Below, one piece after another: positions 54,535-64,000 of a stretch of DNA of 64,000 bases. A program made the translations under genes and the position numbers. Source of the DNA: Vibrio ostreae (lineage in GTDB: Bacteria; Pseudomonadota; Gammaproteobacteria; Enterobacterales; Vibrionaceae); the NCBI RefSeq assembly GCF_019226825.1, contig NZ_CP076642.1, forward strand, positions 124,001-188,000, in the 5' to 3' direction. Within the stretch, counting starts at the first letter, position 1. Each line of letters opens with the position of its first letter. Under the pieces are notes generated by a model. It was not told where the DNA came from. It was given only the letters and a program-made list of their open reading frames with translations, and did no database searches.

Positions 54535-55494
54535 TTATAAACCGTAGGCCGACATGTCCGGACCTACCGGCACAATCCCATTCGGATTCAATGCTTTAAT
54601 AGAGTAGTAACCCTGCTTGATGTGATCAAGGTTAACAGTAGCGCGTACCCCTGGCAGATCGAGGATACGTTTCATGTAGCTATCCAGAAAGCGATACTCG
54701 CGCAGTTGGTGCAGGTTACATTTGAAAATACCGTTGTAAGCCGGATCGAAGCGAATCAGAGTAACAAACAAGCGGATGTCTGCTTCGGTCAGGGTGTCGC
54801 CCAGCAAATACGGACGACCGTCACTCATGCGCTGCTCCAGAGAGGAAAGCATGCTAAACACATCCTGAAACGCCTCTTCATACGCCTGCTGCGTCGTCGC
54901 AAAACCAGTGCGGTACACACCGTTATTCAGTTTCGGGTAAATGTCGGCGTTCAGTTGATCAATTTCTCCGCGCAGCGGTTCTGGATACAGATCAAAGTCG
55001 TTATTGGCCAACTGACCAAAGCCACTGTTTAGCATACGCACAATGTCGGCGGATTCATTGCTGACGATAGTGTTAAGATGTTTATCCCACAAAATTGGCA
55101 CGGTAGCCCGGCCGGTAAAGCTAGGATCGGCTCTGGTATAGAGCTGATGCATCCACTTAGCGCCATTGAGATCATCTTTATCGGAACCGGGGTAATCCCC
55201 AAAATGCCAGCCCTGGTCAAGCAGTTTGGGCTCGACGACCGAGACGCTGATAACCTCTTCCAGTCCCTTTAATTTACGGGCAATCAGGGTACGGGAAGCC
55301 CAGGGACAAATCAGGGCGACGTATAAATGGTAACGGCCCGGCTCGGCAACGAACTGAGCGGTTTCGCCCGGCGCGAGGCTTTCTGCCGGAACGACCCAAT
55401 CACGAAAACTTGAAATTTGACGAACAAATCCGCCGTTTTCATCGGTTGCTTGTACGGGATGCCACTCTGCTGTCCATTGACCATTTACTAACAT
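54535..55494 (-). CDS. yqjG: Glutathionyl-hydroquinone reductase
   Basis: A 319-residue omega-class glutathione transferase-like enzyme (E. coli YqjG is 328), reducing glutathionyl-hydroquinones. The catalytic cysteine is in ALICPWASRTL; other family segments are FGDYPGSDKDDLNGAKWMHQLY, given as DYPGSDKDDLNGAKWMHQLY, and LTEADIRLFVTLIRFD. GAGGTGA precedes the ATG. A LysR gene lies 230 bases upstream in the same direction and may regulate it. Confidence 0.92.
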   Translation of the reverse strand: MLVNGQWTAEWHPVQATDENGGFVRQISSFRDWVVPAESLAPGETAQFVAEPGRYHLYVALICPWASRTLIARKLKGLEEVISVSVVEPKLLDQGWHFGDYPGSDKDDLNGAKWMHQLYTRADPSFTGRATVPILWDKHLNTIVSNESADIVRMLNSGFGQLANNDFDLYPEPLRGEIDQLNADIYPKLNNGVYRTGFATTQQAYEEAFQDVFSMLSSLEQRMSDGRPYLLGDTLTEADIRLFVTLIRFDPAYNGIFKCNLHQLREYRFLDSYMKRILDLPGVRATVNLDHIKQGYYSIKALNPNGIVPVGPDMSAYGL

Positions 55495-55724
55495 ATCTCA
55501 CCTCGGTATAAATCGGCTCTCGCTTCCCCGGACCTTTATCTGCAAGGTTGGATCCGCGTTTAATAGATATTCATCGCTGTGGCGATGTATTCGATGGAGA
55601 GACTGTACCTTACTTCCAAAACAATGATTAGATAGCCGGATTGAAGATATTTCCTTCCAAAATGGAAGTAAAATCCGCATCCCCTCTTCTGGGTAACTCT
55701 TTCTTTACCCAAAGGGAAAAATCG

Positions 55725-56627
55725 CTACTCCCAGGTTGGACCAGCGGCAAAGCGCGCGACGAGAAAATCAATGAAAGCACGCGATGACTGCGCGAGATGC
55801 TTAGCGGGTGGATAGAGCGCGAAAAGCCCGATTGGTGGTACTTCATAGTCGCTCAGAATCGGCACTAATTTATTGCGCCGGATCGCAGCGGCGGCCACGA
55901 AGGTCGGCAGGCGGGCGATGCCCAGTCCTGCACAAGCTGCTTCCAGACACACATCGGCGTTGGAGAATTTGAGCCGGCCGTTCACCGGCATCTCCTCGAC
56001 GATTTGCTGGGCGTTAATATAGGGCCAGCGAAACGGGTCGCGGAAGTTGGTATCGATAATACAGTTATGGCTGGCGAGCTCTCGCCAGTGCTGCGGTGTG
56101 CCGTATTGACTGAGGTATTGCGCAGAGGCCAGGGTTAACACCCGGACATCACACAATTTGCGCGCGATCAGGCTGGAGTCGGTCAGTTGACCAATGCGCA
56201 AAGCGAGATCGAAACCTTCTTCAACAATGTTGACGCTGCGATCGGAGAAGCGCACATCGAGGTCAATCTCGGGATACCGGGTAGAAAAATCAATCAGGCA
56301 GGGGGCTAACTGGCTTTGACCAAATGTGACGGGAGCGGCGATACGCAACCGGCCTGAAGGCTGACGTGAAGCGTTACGAATCGAGTCGTCCAGTTCATCG
56401 AGGTCGTCCACGATGCGTTTGATGCGTTCATAATAAGCCTGACCCACTTCAGTTGGCGCGAGAGAGCGGGTTGAGCGTTTAAACAACTGGACCCCTAAAT
56501 CCTGCTCGAGACGGGAAATCAGCTTTGAAGCCTGTCCGCTACTGATATTGAGCCTTTGCGCGGCGCGGGCGAAGCTGCCCAGCTCCATCACAGCCACAAA
56601 CATACGATCGCACTGTAGCCTGTCCAT
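55725..56627 (-). CDS. LysR-family transcriptional regulator
   Basis: A 300-residue LysR regulator: HTH ARAAQRLNISSGQASKLISRLE near residue 18-40, and substrate-binding domain with AAPVTFGQSQLAPCLIDFS. It resembles the CrgA/quinone-responsive type often found next to oxidoreductases. It lies upstream of yqjG on the same strand, suggesting control of that operon. AGGATAG precedes the ATG. Confidence 0.87.
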   Translation of the reverse strand: MDRLQCDRMFVAVMELGSFARAAQRLNISSGQASKLISRLEQDLGVQLFKRSTRSLAPTEVGQAYYERIKRIVDDLDELDDSIRNASRQPSGRLRIAAPVTFGQSQLAPCLIDFSTRYPEIDLDVRFSDRSVNIVEEGFDLALRIGQLTDSSLIARKLCDVRVLTLASAQYLSQYGTPQHWRELASHNCIIDTNFRDPFRWPYINAQQIVEEMPVNGRLKFSNADVCLEAACAGLGIARLPTFVAAAAIRRNKLVPILSDYEVPPIGLFALYPPAKHLAQSSRAFIDFLVARFAAGPTWE

Positions 56628-56719
56628 CTTGCTATCCTGATGATTTTATTAAACCTGATGGCAAGCTTAAGGAGAGAGCGCCGCAAAGGCAATGCCTTGA
56701 TAATAGCGACGCAATAACA

Positions 56720-56745
56720 AAGAGCGGCACCAGGCCGCTGTTTGT
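56720..56745 (-). terminator. Weak hairpin after panF
   Basis: AGCGGC and GCCGCT flank a five-base loop; on the minus strand a TTTG follows. It is 60-odd bases past the panF stop codon, so it may end that transcript, but the T run is short. Confidence 0.4.
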
Positions 56746-56806
56746 GAATGTGATGGTGAAACCGCCGTCATAGCGAAGCGGTATAGGTATAGCTGGCTTA
56801 GCCTGT

Positions 56807-58264
56807 TCAGGATTGCAGTGCCGGCGATTTATCGCGGCATGGCTTAAATACACTTACGGCGATAAAAGTGATAAGTCCGAGTGCCAGGGTCGGAACAATC
56901 GGATGAACGCCGCCCAGGTCGGGTTTGAACCACATCAGTCCGATATAGGCAGCCAGACCAATCACCATGGAACTCAGCGCTCCCGCAGCGCAGGCGCGTT
57001 TCCAGTACAAGCCGAGAATCAATGGCCACAGGAATACTGCCTGCAGGCCGCCGAGGGCAATCAGATTCAACCATACAATCATATCTGGCGGGTTGGTTGC
57101 GGCGCAGAAGACCAGCAGCGCAAAGATTGAGGTCACCCACAGGGATAAGCGGTTCAGTTTGCGATCTGCCTGCTCTTCCTCCACAACTTTCGGATTGATG
57201 TAGTTGATGTAGAGATCCTTAAGCAGGGTTGCGGAAGCCTGGATCAGCTGGGAGTCGATAGTAGACATAATGGCCGCCATCGGTCCCGCCAAGAAGATAC
57301 CTGCAACCACCGGTGGCAGCACGGTAATCATCAGGGTCGGCATAATCTGATCCGGGCTGGCGATATCAGGGACAATGGCACGCCCCAGCGCGCCGGCCAT
57401 ATGGGTACCAAACATCAGCAGGGCCATCATAATGGTGCTGATCACCATGGCTTTGTGCAGGGATGGGCTGTCTTTATAAGACATACAACGTACCGCCGCG
57501 TGGGGCAGGCCGATAACCCCGAAACAGACCAGTACCCAGAAACTGAGCATAAACGGCTGGCCGAGGAAATGATCAGGGCCGTAAGGCGTCACCAAGGCCG
57601 GATCGATCTTATGCAGGTCTGAGACCAGCTCACCAATACTGCCACCAGCATGAACCACGCCAACTAACAGCAGCACAGTACCAATTAACATCATGATGCC
57701 CTGAATGGTGTCGGTCAGGACGACGGCACGAAATCCGCCGATGGTGGTATACAGACCGACGGTACAGGCAAACAGCATCAGACCCTGCTCATAAGGTAAA
57801 CCGGTCACGGTTTGCAACAGGCGGGCACCGCCGACAAACTGCACCACCATAGTGCCGAAAAAAGCCAGCAGCAGGGAAAGCGAAGCAAGAATCACCACAG
57901 AACGACTTTTAAAACGGGCATACAGAATATCATTAAGCGTCAGGGCGTTATGTTTACGGGCTTCAATGGCAAATTTTTTACCCAGGACGCCCAGCGTCAA
58001 CCAGGTTGCCGGCAACTGAATCATGGCCAGCAGTACCCAGCCGAGCCCCATTTTATACGCAGCGCCAGGGCCGCCAATAAAGCTGCTGGCGCTGGCATAG
58101 GTCGCGGCTAGTGTCATCGCCAGCACGAAACCGCCCATGCTGCGGCTGCCGACGAAGTATTCGCTCAGGAAACTGCCTTGACGATAATGGCGGCGCGTAA
58201 AGAAAGCGACCGCAAAAACACCGATCAGATAAATGATCAGTGGGATGATAAGTTGACTATTCAT
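56807..58264 (-). CDS. panF: Sodium/pantothenate symporter
   Basis: A 485-residue sodium:solute symporter (E. coli PanF is 483) with about thirteen membrane segments. PanF-specific stretches: SEYFVGSRSMGGFVLAMTLA, ATYASASSFIGGPGAAYKMG, GGFRAVVLTDTIQGIMM and MAAIMSTIDSQLIQASATLL. It imports pantothenate for CoA synthesis, which connects loosely with the heavy use of CoA esters elsewhere in the window. The ATG overlaps the end of the yhdT gene by eight bases. Confidence 0.95.
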   Translation of the reverse strand: MNSQLIIPLIIYLIGVFAVAFFTRRHYRQGSFLSEYFVGSRSMGGFVLAMTLAATYASASSFIGGPGAAYKMGLGWVLLAMIQLPATWLTLGVLGKKFAIEARKHNALTLNDILYARFKSRSVVILASLSLLLAFFGTMVVQFVGGARLLQTVTGLPYEQGLMLFACTVGLYTTIGGFRAVVLTDTIQGIMMLIGTVLLLVGVVHAGGSIGELVSDLHKIDPALVTPYGPDHFLGQPFMLSFWVLVCFGVIGLPHAAVRCMSYKDSPSLHKAMVISTIMMALLMFGTHMAGALGRAIVPDIASPDQIMPTLMITVLPPVVAGIFLAGPMAAIMSTIDSQLIQASATLLKDLYINYINPKVVEEEQADRKLNRLSLWVTSIFALLVFCAATNPPDMIVWLNLIALGGLQAVFLWPLILGLYWKRACAAGALSSMVIGLAAYIGLMWFKPDLGGVHPIVPTLALGLITFIAVSVFKPCRDKSPALQS

Positions 58265-58538
58265 TCGATTGGTCTGGTTTTACATCAAGAGGAATATCAC
58301 GGTAAAACACTTTTACCATGACAGCACATAAACAGGTGAAGACGATTGGGCCTATCACACACGATAACAGGAACCAAAGCGGCATACCCCAGTAAAGTTC
58401 GGGCAGTGCGGTCTCCTCTGGCGGGGCGGAAAAACCATAAGCAGAAATGTACCACCAGATAAAGTAGCCGACAGCGAGCGCAATGGCTAATAATGCTTCT
58501 TTGTGCGCCTGGCGATCGTGATTGTTACTGTTGTCCAT
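58257..58538 (-). CDS. yhdT: YhdT-family small membrane protein (DUF997)
   Basis: A 93-residue protein with two membrane segments (about 18-36 and 52-76), with AVGYFIWWYISAYGF and GMPLWFLLSCVIGPI. YhdT is usually encoded directly before panF and is thought to accompany it. The frame is open upstream to 58604, but the ATG at 58538 gives the family length. Its stop codon overlaps the panF start. Confidence 0.88.
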   Translation of the reverse strand: MDNSNNHDRQAHKEALLAIALAVGYFIWWYISAYGFSAPPEETALPELYWGMPLWFLLSCVIGPIVFTCLCAVMVKVFYRDIPLDVKPDQSNE

Positions 58539-58709
58539 ATTTTGTTTCTCACTCAGACAGCCATGTGAAAGCTGGCTATGGTATACAAATGTCCGCCTGA
58601 GCACAAAACTTTGCGCGTCTTTGGTGCAGGTTCAGGTCTCTGCGATCCTCATTCGTTGCATTTTATCTTTGTTCTATGAATCACTACACATTTACGGGTA
58701 ACGATAGTA

Positions 58710-61700
58710 ATGTTCGGGGCCTGTATGCTTGCTACTTATCCGGTAAAAATGAACATAGACTTTATTGGTTTTTTTCAGCGGTTTTTCGTTACTGATTCTG
58801 ACTCCTTAGCATTAATTTCAGGCAGTTATGATTTACGGCTGGTGGTGTTGTCGGTTTTTCTTGCCTCTATGGCGTCATTTTTTGCGTTAAGAATGGCGGC
58901 AACGGCACGGTATATCGTGGCAAGCAAGTATCGTCAAATCGCTTTATGTTCCGGTGCCTTCATCATGGCCGGCGGGATCTGGAGTATGCATTTTGTTGGC
59001 ATGCTCGCGTTTGAGATGCGATACATGATGGAGTACGACTGGGCATTGACCGGTATTTCCGTGCTTCCGGCAATTGTTGCCAGTTACATTGTATTGCGAT
59101 CCTTAATTCAAAGACGCGATACTCTGAAATTAACCATACGTAACGCTTGTATCGTCGGCTCAGGTATCGGTGCGATGCACTACATCGGTATGGAAGCGAT
59201 GGAAATGGATCTGACACTGCGCTATGACCCGTGGTGGTTCATATTATCTGTCGTGGTCGCAGTCGGTCTGGCATTTATCGCTCTGACGGCAAGACGCGTG
59301 TTGCGTCAGTACTTTCCGAGCTTAACCGAGCTTCGGCTCAAGCTGATTTGTGCTGCTATTATGGGCAGTGCTATCTCCGGCATGCATTACACCGGGATGT
59401 ATGCCGCCAGGTTTATAGAAGTAACCCACACAGATGATTTGTTGATGGCACCACACCATCACAACACGCTGGCGCTGTTGGTGGCAGTATTTACCTTATT
59501 GATTTCTACGTTGGCAGTGAATGTCAGTGCCCAGCTGCGTTACCGCCATCTGTTATCGGAAAAAACGGCCGGTGAGGCGCGGTTACAAGCCATTCTGGAA
59601 ACAGCGACCGACGGTGTGATCACCATTAAAGCCGACGGTGAAATTCTCGGACTTAACAGAGCCGCCAGTCACATCCTCGGCTGGAATGAATCAGAAGCTC
59701 TCGGCCAGAATGTGGCGATGTTCATGATCCCTGAGATGCAACAGCGCAATCAGGTTTATTTCGAACAGCATGGTGAGACCGGCCTGGCCAGCATGATTGG
59801 GGTGCAGCGTGAAGTCTATGCCCGTCATCGGTTTGGCGAACATATTCCGGTTCGTCTCGGGGTGGGGAAGGTCGAACTGGAAAATGAAACCTTGTTCGTG
59901 GGTTTTATGGAAGACATTACCGAACGTAAAGCGATGCAGGAAAAACTGCGCGAGAGTGAGGAGCGACTCAGTTCTCTGATGCAGAATATTCCTGGGGCCT
60001 CTTTCCGTCGCCTGCCGGATACTCAACTGACGCCAATCTTTCTTAGTGATGGCATCACTGATCTGTGTGGCTACAGCGCGGAAGTGATTTTGTCCGGCGA
60101 GATTAAATTTTCGGATCTGCTGCTACAGGAAGATTACCAAAAGCTCTGCCGGATGATGCACAACACCCCGGATGGACGTGACATCTACGAGATTGAATAC
60201 CGCCTGACTAATATCGACCGTGAGACCGTGTGGGTGCTGGAAAATGGCATGATAGTCCGGGATGCGAAAAAGCGTGTGTTGTGGATCGATGGCGTTGTGG
60301 TTGATATTACCAGTCGCAAGCAGATGGAGTGTGAGTTAGTTGAAGCGAAACGTCATGCGGAAGATGCCGCAGAGATGAAAGCGGCGTTTCTGGCTAATAT
60401 GAGTCATGAAATCCGCACCCCGATGAATGCCATCATTGGTTTTACGGATATTTTGTTAGAGTCAGAGATGACAGGTGAAAATCGCCGCCATTTGCAGACG
60501 ATTTCCCAAGCTTCGCGCTCTTTGTTGCATCTGTTAAACGACATTCTCGACAGTGCCAAGCTGGAAAAACATAAACTGGAAATCGAGACGGTTCCTTTCC
60601 GGTTATCTCCATGTGTTGATACCGTTATTTCGACACTGTGGCTCAATGCCAAAAGCAAAGGCATTGAACTGGAACTGGATATGTCTGCTGAGTTGCCAGA
60701 AGAGGTTCAGGGAGCGGAAGATCGCATTCGTCAGGTGCTGATGAATCTGGTTGGTAACGGGATAAAGTTCACCGAGCAGGGACGGGTCAGTCTGGTGGTT
60801 GAGCCCGTCAGTAAACGCCCGGACTGGGTGCGATTTAACGTGATTGACACGGGTATCGGGATTGCGCCGGATCGTTTACAGGCCATCTTTGATCCTTTCA
60901 CTCAGGCGGATGCGTCGATGAGCCGTCGTTTTGGCGGTACCGGTCTTGGAACTTCCATTTCCAAGCAGTTGGTCGAACTGATGGGCGGAACGATTTCTGT
61001 CACCAGTACGCCGGGTCAGGGCAGCTGCTTCAGTGTTGAATTACCTCTGCCTCATGGCAAAATAGCCGAGAATACCCGCCAGTCAAAAGTTGTGGCTCTG
61101 CCGCCGAAGCGAATACTGGTTTGTGATGATATTGAACAAAATATCAATCTATTGCGTATACTGCTCGAACGTCAGGGACACACGGTATTCACCGCGCAAG
61201 ATGGCTGCGAAGCCGTAATTCAGTGTCAGGAAACGCGCCCTGATGTGGTGCTGATGGATATTCAGATGCCAAACCTGGACGGTCTGGAAGCCAGCCGCAC
61301 GATTCGGGCAAATGAGCGGGCAACGGGCAGCGACAATGTACCGATTATTGCGTTAACCGCGAGTGTGTTGCTGGAAGATCGTATCGAAGCCAAAGAAGCG
61401 GGCATGGACGGCTTTGCCAACAAGCCGGTTGATTTCGCCCTGCTGACTCAGGAAATTGCGCGGGTGCTCAATCTGGGCGCAGGAGAGCTGCAAGCTGCGC
61501 AGAAAAGAGAACCCTCGGTTTCGAGCCCGTCAGAGTTTCAGATGCTCAATATGAGTAAGGCACTGAAGATTTGGGGCGATGAGGCGCTATACTGTCACGA
61601 GTTGCATGCATTAGTACGTAAGTATGCTGATATGGTGCAGGACCTCACTGCTCTGCTCTCGGCAGGCAAATGGCGTGACTTGGGTGAAAAGGCCCATGCC

Positions 61701-62117
61701 CTGAAGGGATTAAGTGGCAATTTGGCGCTGCTGCCTTTGTTTCATGCTTTTACCCAGCTGGAAAAGGCAGCCGACCAGCATCAGCCGGTGCAGTGCAAAC
61801 AAGCGATTGAAGAGATTGCCAAGGGCTGGCTGACATTACAACAGGATGTTGATCAGCTTGCTATTCCGGTGGCAGATAATCTGCAAAGTGAAGGCGTGGC
61901 AGCGATCGAAGATCATCACGCCATCATCACGATTTTGCATGAATGGCTGCAGGCCACACAACTCGGTGAACTCAGAGACGATTTAGCAGCGCAGCTGCAA
62001 CGCTCTTCACCTCACACCATCAAGAAGCAGATCGTTGATGCGATGAGTGCGATTGATGAATTTGATTTTAAATCAGCGGCCAGCTCGTTGGAGTCGGCTA
62101 TTGATACACTTCAGTAG
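58710..62117 (+). CDS. MHYT-PAS hybrid sensor histidine kinase with receiver and HPt domains
   Basis: A 1135-residue inner-membrane sensor. An N-terminal MHYT domain of about seven spans shows the three motifs MHFVGM (93-98), MHYIGM (156-161) and MHYTGM (225-230), proposed to sense copper-bound gases such as O2, CO or NO. Two PAS-type segments follow (about 290-410 and 415-540). The HisKA box is [19 protein letters not shown] with H566, then an HATPase ([24 protein letters not shown]), a receiver with phosphoacceptor D850 ([11 protein letters not shown]) and an HPt domain with H996 (EKAHALKG). Start could be 58710 or 58749; neither has a clear ribosome-binding site. It lies 11 bases before an HD-GYP response regulator. 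Confidence 0.93.
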   Translation: MFGACMLATYPVKMNIDFIGFFQRFFVTDSDSLALISGSYDLRLVVLSVFLASMASFFALRMAATARYIVASKYRQIALCSGAFIMAGGIWSMHFVGMLAFEMRYMMEYDWALTGISVLPAIVASYIVLRSLIQRRDTLKLTIRNACIVGSGIGAMHYIGMEAMEMDLTLRYDPWWFILSVVVAVGLAFIALTARRVLRQYFPSLTELRLKLICAAIMGSAISGMHYTGMYAARFIEVTHTDDLLMAPHHHNTLALLVAVFTLLISTLAVNVSAQLRYRHLLSEKTAGEARLQAILETATDGVITIKADGEILGLNRAASHILGWNESEALGQNVAMFMIPEMQQRNQVYFEQHGETGLASMIGVQREVYARHRFGEHIPVRLGVGKVELENETLFVGFMEDITERKAMQEKLRESEERLSSLMQNIPGASFRRLPDTQLTPIFLSDGITDLCGYSAEVILSGEIKFSDLLLQEDYQKLCRMMHNTPDGRDIYEIEYRLTNIDRETVWVLENGMIVRDAKKRVLWIDGVVVDITSRKQMECELVEAKRHAEDAAEMKAAFLANMSHEIRTPMNAIIGFTDILLESEMTGENRRHLQTISQASRSLLHLLNDILDSAKLEKHKLEIETVPFRLSPCVDTVISTLWLNAKSKGIELELDMSAELPEEVQGAEDRIRQVLMNLVGNGIKFTEQGRVSLVVEPVSKRPDWVRFNVIDTGIGIAPDRLQAIFDPFTQADASMSRRFGGTGLGTSISKQLVELMGGTISVTSTPGQGSCFSVELPLPHGKIAENTRQSKVVALPPKRILVCDDIEQNINLLRILLERQGHTVFTAQDGCEAVIQCQETRPDVVLMDIQMPNLDGLEASRTIRANERATGSDNVPIIALTASVLLEDRIEAKEAGMDGFANKPVDFALLTQEIARVLNLGAGELQAAQKREPSVSSPSEFQMLNMSKALKIWGDEALYCHELHALVRKYADMVQDLTALLSAGKWRDLGEKAHALKGLSGNLALLPLFHAFTQLEKAADQHQPVQCKQAIEEIAKGWLTLQQDVDQLAIPVADNLQSEGVAAIEDHHAIITILHEWLQATQLGELRDDLAAQLQRSSPHTIKKQIVDAMSAIDEFDFKSAASSLESAIDTLQ

Positions 62118-62128
62118 AAGGAAATAGT

Positions 62129-63152
62129 ATGTCTTTGCTTGCTAAACAGCAGCCGAGAATTCTGATTGTCGATGATGAACCCGCCAACCTGAAAGTGATG
62201 CGTCAGATTCTGCAAGAAGAATATCGCCTCTCCTTTGCCCGCAGCGGTAAAGATGCTCTGGCACTGTTAGAGCAGGAGCCGGCAGACTTGATTCTGCTTG
62301 ACATCATGATGCCGGAAATGACCGGGTTTGAGGTGTGTGAACGGTTAAAATCACAGCCGGAAACTGCGCATATTCCGGTGATCTTCGTTACTGCGCTGCG
62401 TGACAGCATTGATGAGGAAAATGGCTTTGCACTGGGCGGGGTTGATTACATTGTCAAACCTGTCGTTCCGGCGATTGTGCGTGCCAGGGTCAAAACGCAT
62501 CTGTCGCTGGTGAAAATTGATAGGTTGCGTGAAACGCAGATCGATTTGATTCAGCGTCTCGGCCGCGCGGCAGAATACAAAGATAATGAAACCGGCATGC
62601 ATGTGCAGCGCATGAGTCATTACACCAAGTTGCTGGCGATGGCGGCCGGAATGGATGAAGAGCAAGCGGATGAGCTGAGAATGGCGGCGACCATGCATGA
62701 CATCGGCAAAATTGCCATTCCGGATAATATCCTGCTTAAGCCGGGCAAGCTGGATCCGGAAGAGTTTACCCATATGAAGCGGCATGCTGAAATTGGGGCC
62801 AGTATTCTGGATCAGCCGCGTTCTTCGCTGGTGGCACTGGCGCGCACTATCGCGATTACCCATCACGAGAAGTGGGATGGCAGCGGTTACCCGAACGGTT
62901 TAGCCGGAGAAGAGATTCCGATTGAAGGGCGTCTGGCTGCCGTCGCTGATGTGTTTGACGCCTTGACCAGTGAGCGGCCATACAAAAAGGCCTGGAGTGT
63001 GGAAGAAGCGGTCGACTTTTTTACAGTCTCAGGCGGGTAAGCACTTCGACCCGGTTTTGGTGCCGATGTTTGTCGACTTACTACCCCAGGTACTGACTAT
63101 CAAAGAGCGTTTCAAAGAGAGTGACGCCCAGGCATATTACCAGTCGATGTAA
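62129..63152 (+). pseudogene. Response regulator with HD-GYP phosphodiesterase domain, frameshifted near its 3' end
   Basis: A c-di-GMP phosphodiesterase response regulator of about 340 codons. The receiver has D58 (LILLDIMMPEM) and the HD-GYP domain has MHDIGKIAIPDN (HD at 190-191) and HHEKWDGSGYPNGL. The frame reads to 63040 and ends in DFFTVSGG. The expected continuation, LQSQAGKHFDPVLVPMF to AYYQSM, lies in another frame up to 63152. One extra T in the six-T run at 63017-63022 explains the shift. All catalytic residues are upstream, so even as written it might act, but the C-terminal helices are lost. It is probably the partner of the hybrid kinase just before it; sequencing error is a fair alternative. 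Confidence 0.88.
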
Positions 63153-63179
63153 CCCTTACTCTTTAGTCACATGATGAAC

Positions 63180-63212
63180 CAAAGCGGTTGATTCCCAACC
63201 GCTTTGTTTTTT
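63180..63212 (+). terminator. Terminator after the HD-GYP gene
   Basis: CAAAGCGGTT and AACCGCTTTG form a ten-pair stem around a seven-base loop, then T6. It lies about 27 bases past the stop of the restored frame, supporting 63152 as the true gene end. Confidence 0.9.
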
Positions 63213-63253
63213 AATGCCGTTTACTTTGCATACTGATAACGCTGATACAGCGC

Positions 63254-64000
63254 TTACTCGGCATAGTGTCTGTTAACACGGGGCGTCAGCTTAATCGTCA
63301 GCTCATAAGGAATCGTGCCGACATGACGTGCGACGATTTCTATCGGCAGGTTGGCGCCCCACATCTCGACCACATCGCCCACCTTATCCTTAGCCTCCGG
63401 CCCGAGATCAACGGTAATCATATCCATCGACACCCTGCCGGCGATAGGCACCTGGCGGCCGTTAACAAACACCGGCGTACCGTTTGGTGCGTTGCGAGGA
63501 TAGCCGTCACCATAGCCCATGGCGATCACCGCGATTTTAGTATCACGCTCTGACTGCCAGGTTTCGCCATAACCAACCGGCTGCTGCGCTTTGTGGTCAC
63601 GTACGGCAATGATGCGGGTATTGAGTGTCATCACCGGTTTCAGGTCGTGGTCAGCGCCGGTATGGTCAGCGCTCGGAGAAATGCCATAAAGGGCGATACC
63701 TGCACGAGCGACATCAAATTTTGATTGTGGCCAAAACAGAATACCGGCTGAATTGGCTATCGTTTTCGGGCCTGGATATGGTTTGGTCGCGTCAATAAAA
63801 CATTGTAGCTGACGTGATGTTGTCGGTTGCTCAACTTCATCGGCGCGGCAGAAGTGGCTGATGAATCCCAGTTGTGATTTCAGCTTACCGGTGCGCTCAA
63901 TACGCTTTACATAATCAGAGACTTCATAAGGCTGCACGCCAAGGCGGTGCATGCCACTGTCGACTTTGAGCCATACATTCACCGGATTAGCCAGTTCACT
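63254..64000 (-). CDS. alr: Alanine racemase, C-terminal part (gene runs off the window)
   Basis: About 249 codons of a pyridoxal-phosphate alanine racemase, which makes D-alanine for peptidoglycan. The visible part starts within the barrel domain (VNVWLKVDSGMHRLG), continues with ANSAGILFWPQSKFDVARAG, and the C-terminal domain has the catalytic tyrosine in PVGYGETW, GYGDGYPRNAPNGTPVFVNG, and RVSMDMITVDLG. The lysine that binds the cofactor is beyond the window end. It looks like the biosynthetic Alr type, not the vibrio broad-spectrum racemase. Confidence 0.94.
   Translation of the reverse strand, partial: SELANPVNVWLKVDSGMHRLGVQPYEVSDYVKRIERTGKLKSQLGFISHFCRADEVEQPTTSRQLQCFIDATKPYPGPKTIANSAGILFWPQSKFDVARAGIALYGISPSADHTGADHDLKPVMTLNTRIIAVRDHKAQQPVGYGETWQSERDTKIAVIAMGYGDGYPRNAPNGTPVFVNGRQVPIAGRVSMDMITVDLGPEAKDKVGDVVEMWGANLPIEIVARHVGTIPYELTIKLTPRVNRHYAE

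Noticed and set aside
1..64000. tRNA, rRNA, CRISPR, insertion sequence, prophage or integron features
   Set aside because: None of the characteristic sequences, repeat-spacer arrays or transposase/integrase genes was seen on either strand.

Overview
The window looks like chromosomal DNA of a gamma-proteobacterium, most probably a Vibrio (a fluvialis/furnissii-like species would fit, but this is a judgement from protein resemblance only). Pointers are LeuE, YghU, YqjG, PanF/YhdT, UxaABC and Alr proteins close in length and motifs to enterobacterial/vibrio forms, small proteins resembling vibrio families, several TRAP transporters, and MetJ-, Fur- and LiuR-type operator sequences. No rRNA, tRNA, CRISPR array, phage or transposase was seen. 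The DNA is compact and mostly metabolic and transport genes.

Layout. 1-8.6 kb: a MerR-type (LiuR-like) regulator divergent from a seven-gene valine/isobutyryl-CoA degradation operon (thiolase, mmsA, acyl-CoA dehydrogenase, enoyl-CoA hydratase, 3-hydroxyisobutyryl-CoA hydrolase, mmsB, SDR); mmsA is frameshifted in a G run over its catalytic-cysteine region. 8.6-11.8 kb: glutamine amidotransferase, an orphan MetQ lipoprotein behind three tandem MetJ boxes, and small YdcH, DUF2999-like and YeaQ-like proteins. 11.9-15.5 kb: a dctPQM TRAP transporter with its own GntR regulator and a matching palindrome. 15.9-17.7 kb: an orphan 127-residue protein and a divergent LysE-type exporter/XRE-cupin regulator pair. 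17.8-23 kb: a Dpp/Opp-like ABC importer whose two permeases are fused in one chain, behind an 18-bp palindrome. 23.1-28 kb: AraC regulator, a secreted GH3 beta-glucosidase, YghU.

28.1-35.2 kb: ETF-ubiquinone oxidoreductase divergent from etfBA, sharing a LiuR-like operator with the first operon, then the branched-chain ketoacid dehydrogenase E1alpha-E1beta-E2 operon. Together with 0.7-8.5 kb this covers oxidative decarboxylation of branched ketoacids, acyl-CoA oxidation, electron transfer to quinone and the valine branch; E3 is not in the window. 35.8-45.5 kb: a 3-methyladenine glycosylase-like protein, then a hexuronate regulon (ExuR/UxuR-like regulator, uxaA, uxaB, uxaC, TRAP dctQMP) with three copies of the same operator, then a 37-residue membrane peptide. 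45.7-49.2 kb: Fur-box-preceded FecCD permease, ATPase and MFS genes without a binding protein. 49.2-52.7 kb: DUF3100-like and small membrane proteins, M20 amidohydrolase and LysR in one operon. 53-58.6 kb: leuE, an esterase with yqjG and a LysR gene, and yhdT-panF. 58.7-64 kb: an MHYT-PAS hybrid histidine kinase next to an HD-GYP response regulator (frameshifted near its 3' end), and the C-terminal part of alanine racemase running off the window.

Two cross-cutting observations: (1) both disrupted genes carry a single extra base in a homopolymer (G6, T6), which suggests sequence error as readily as real mutation; (2) several gene 3' ends carry degenerate 17-21 bp tandem repeats, two of which duplicate the last codons together with the stop codon.
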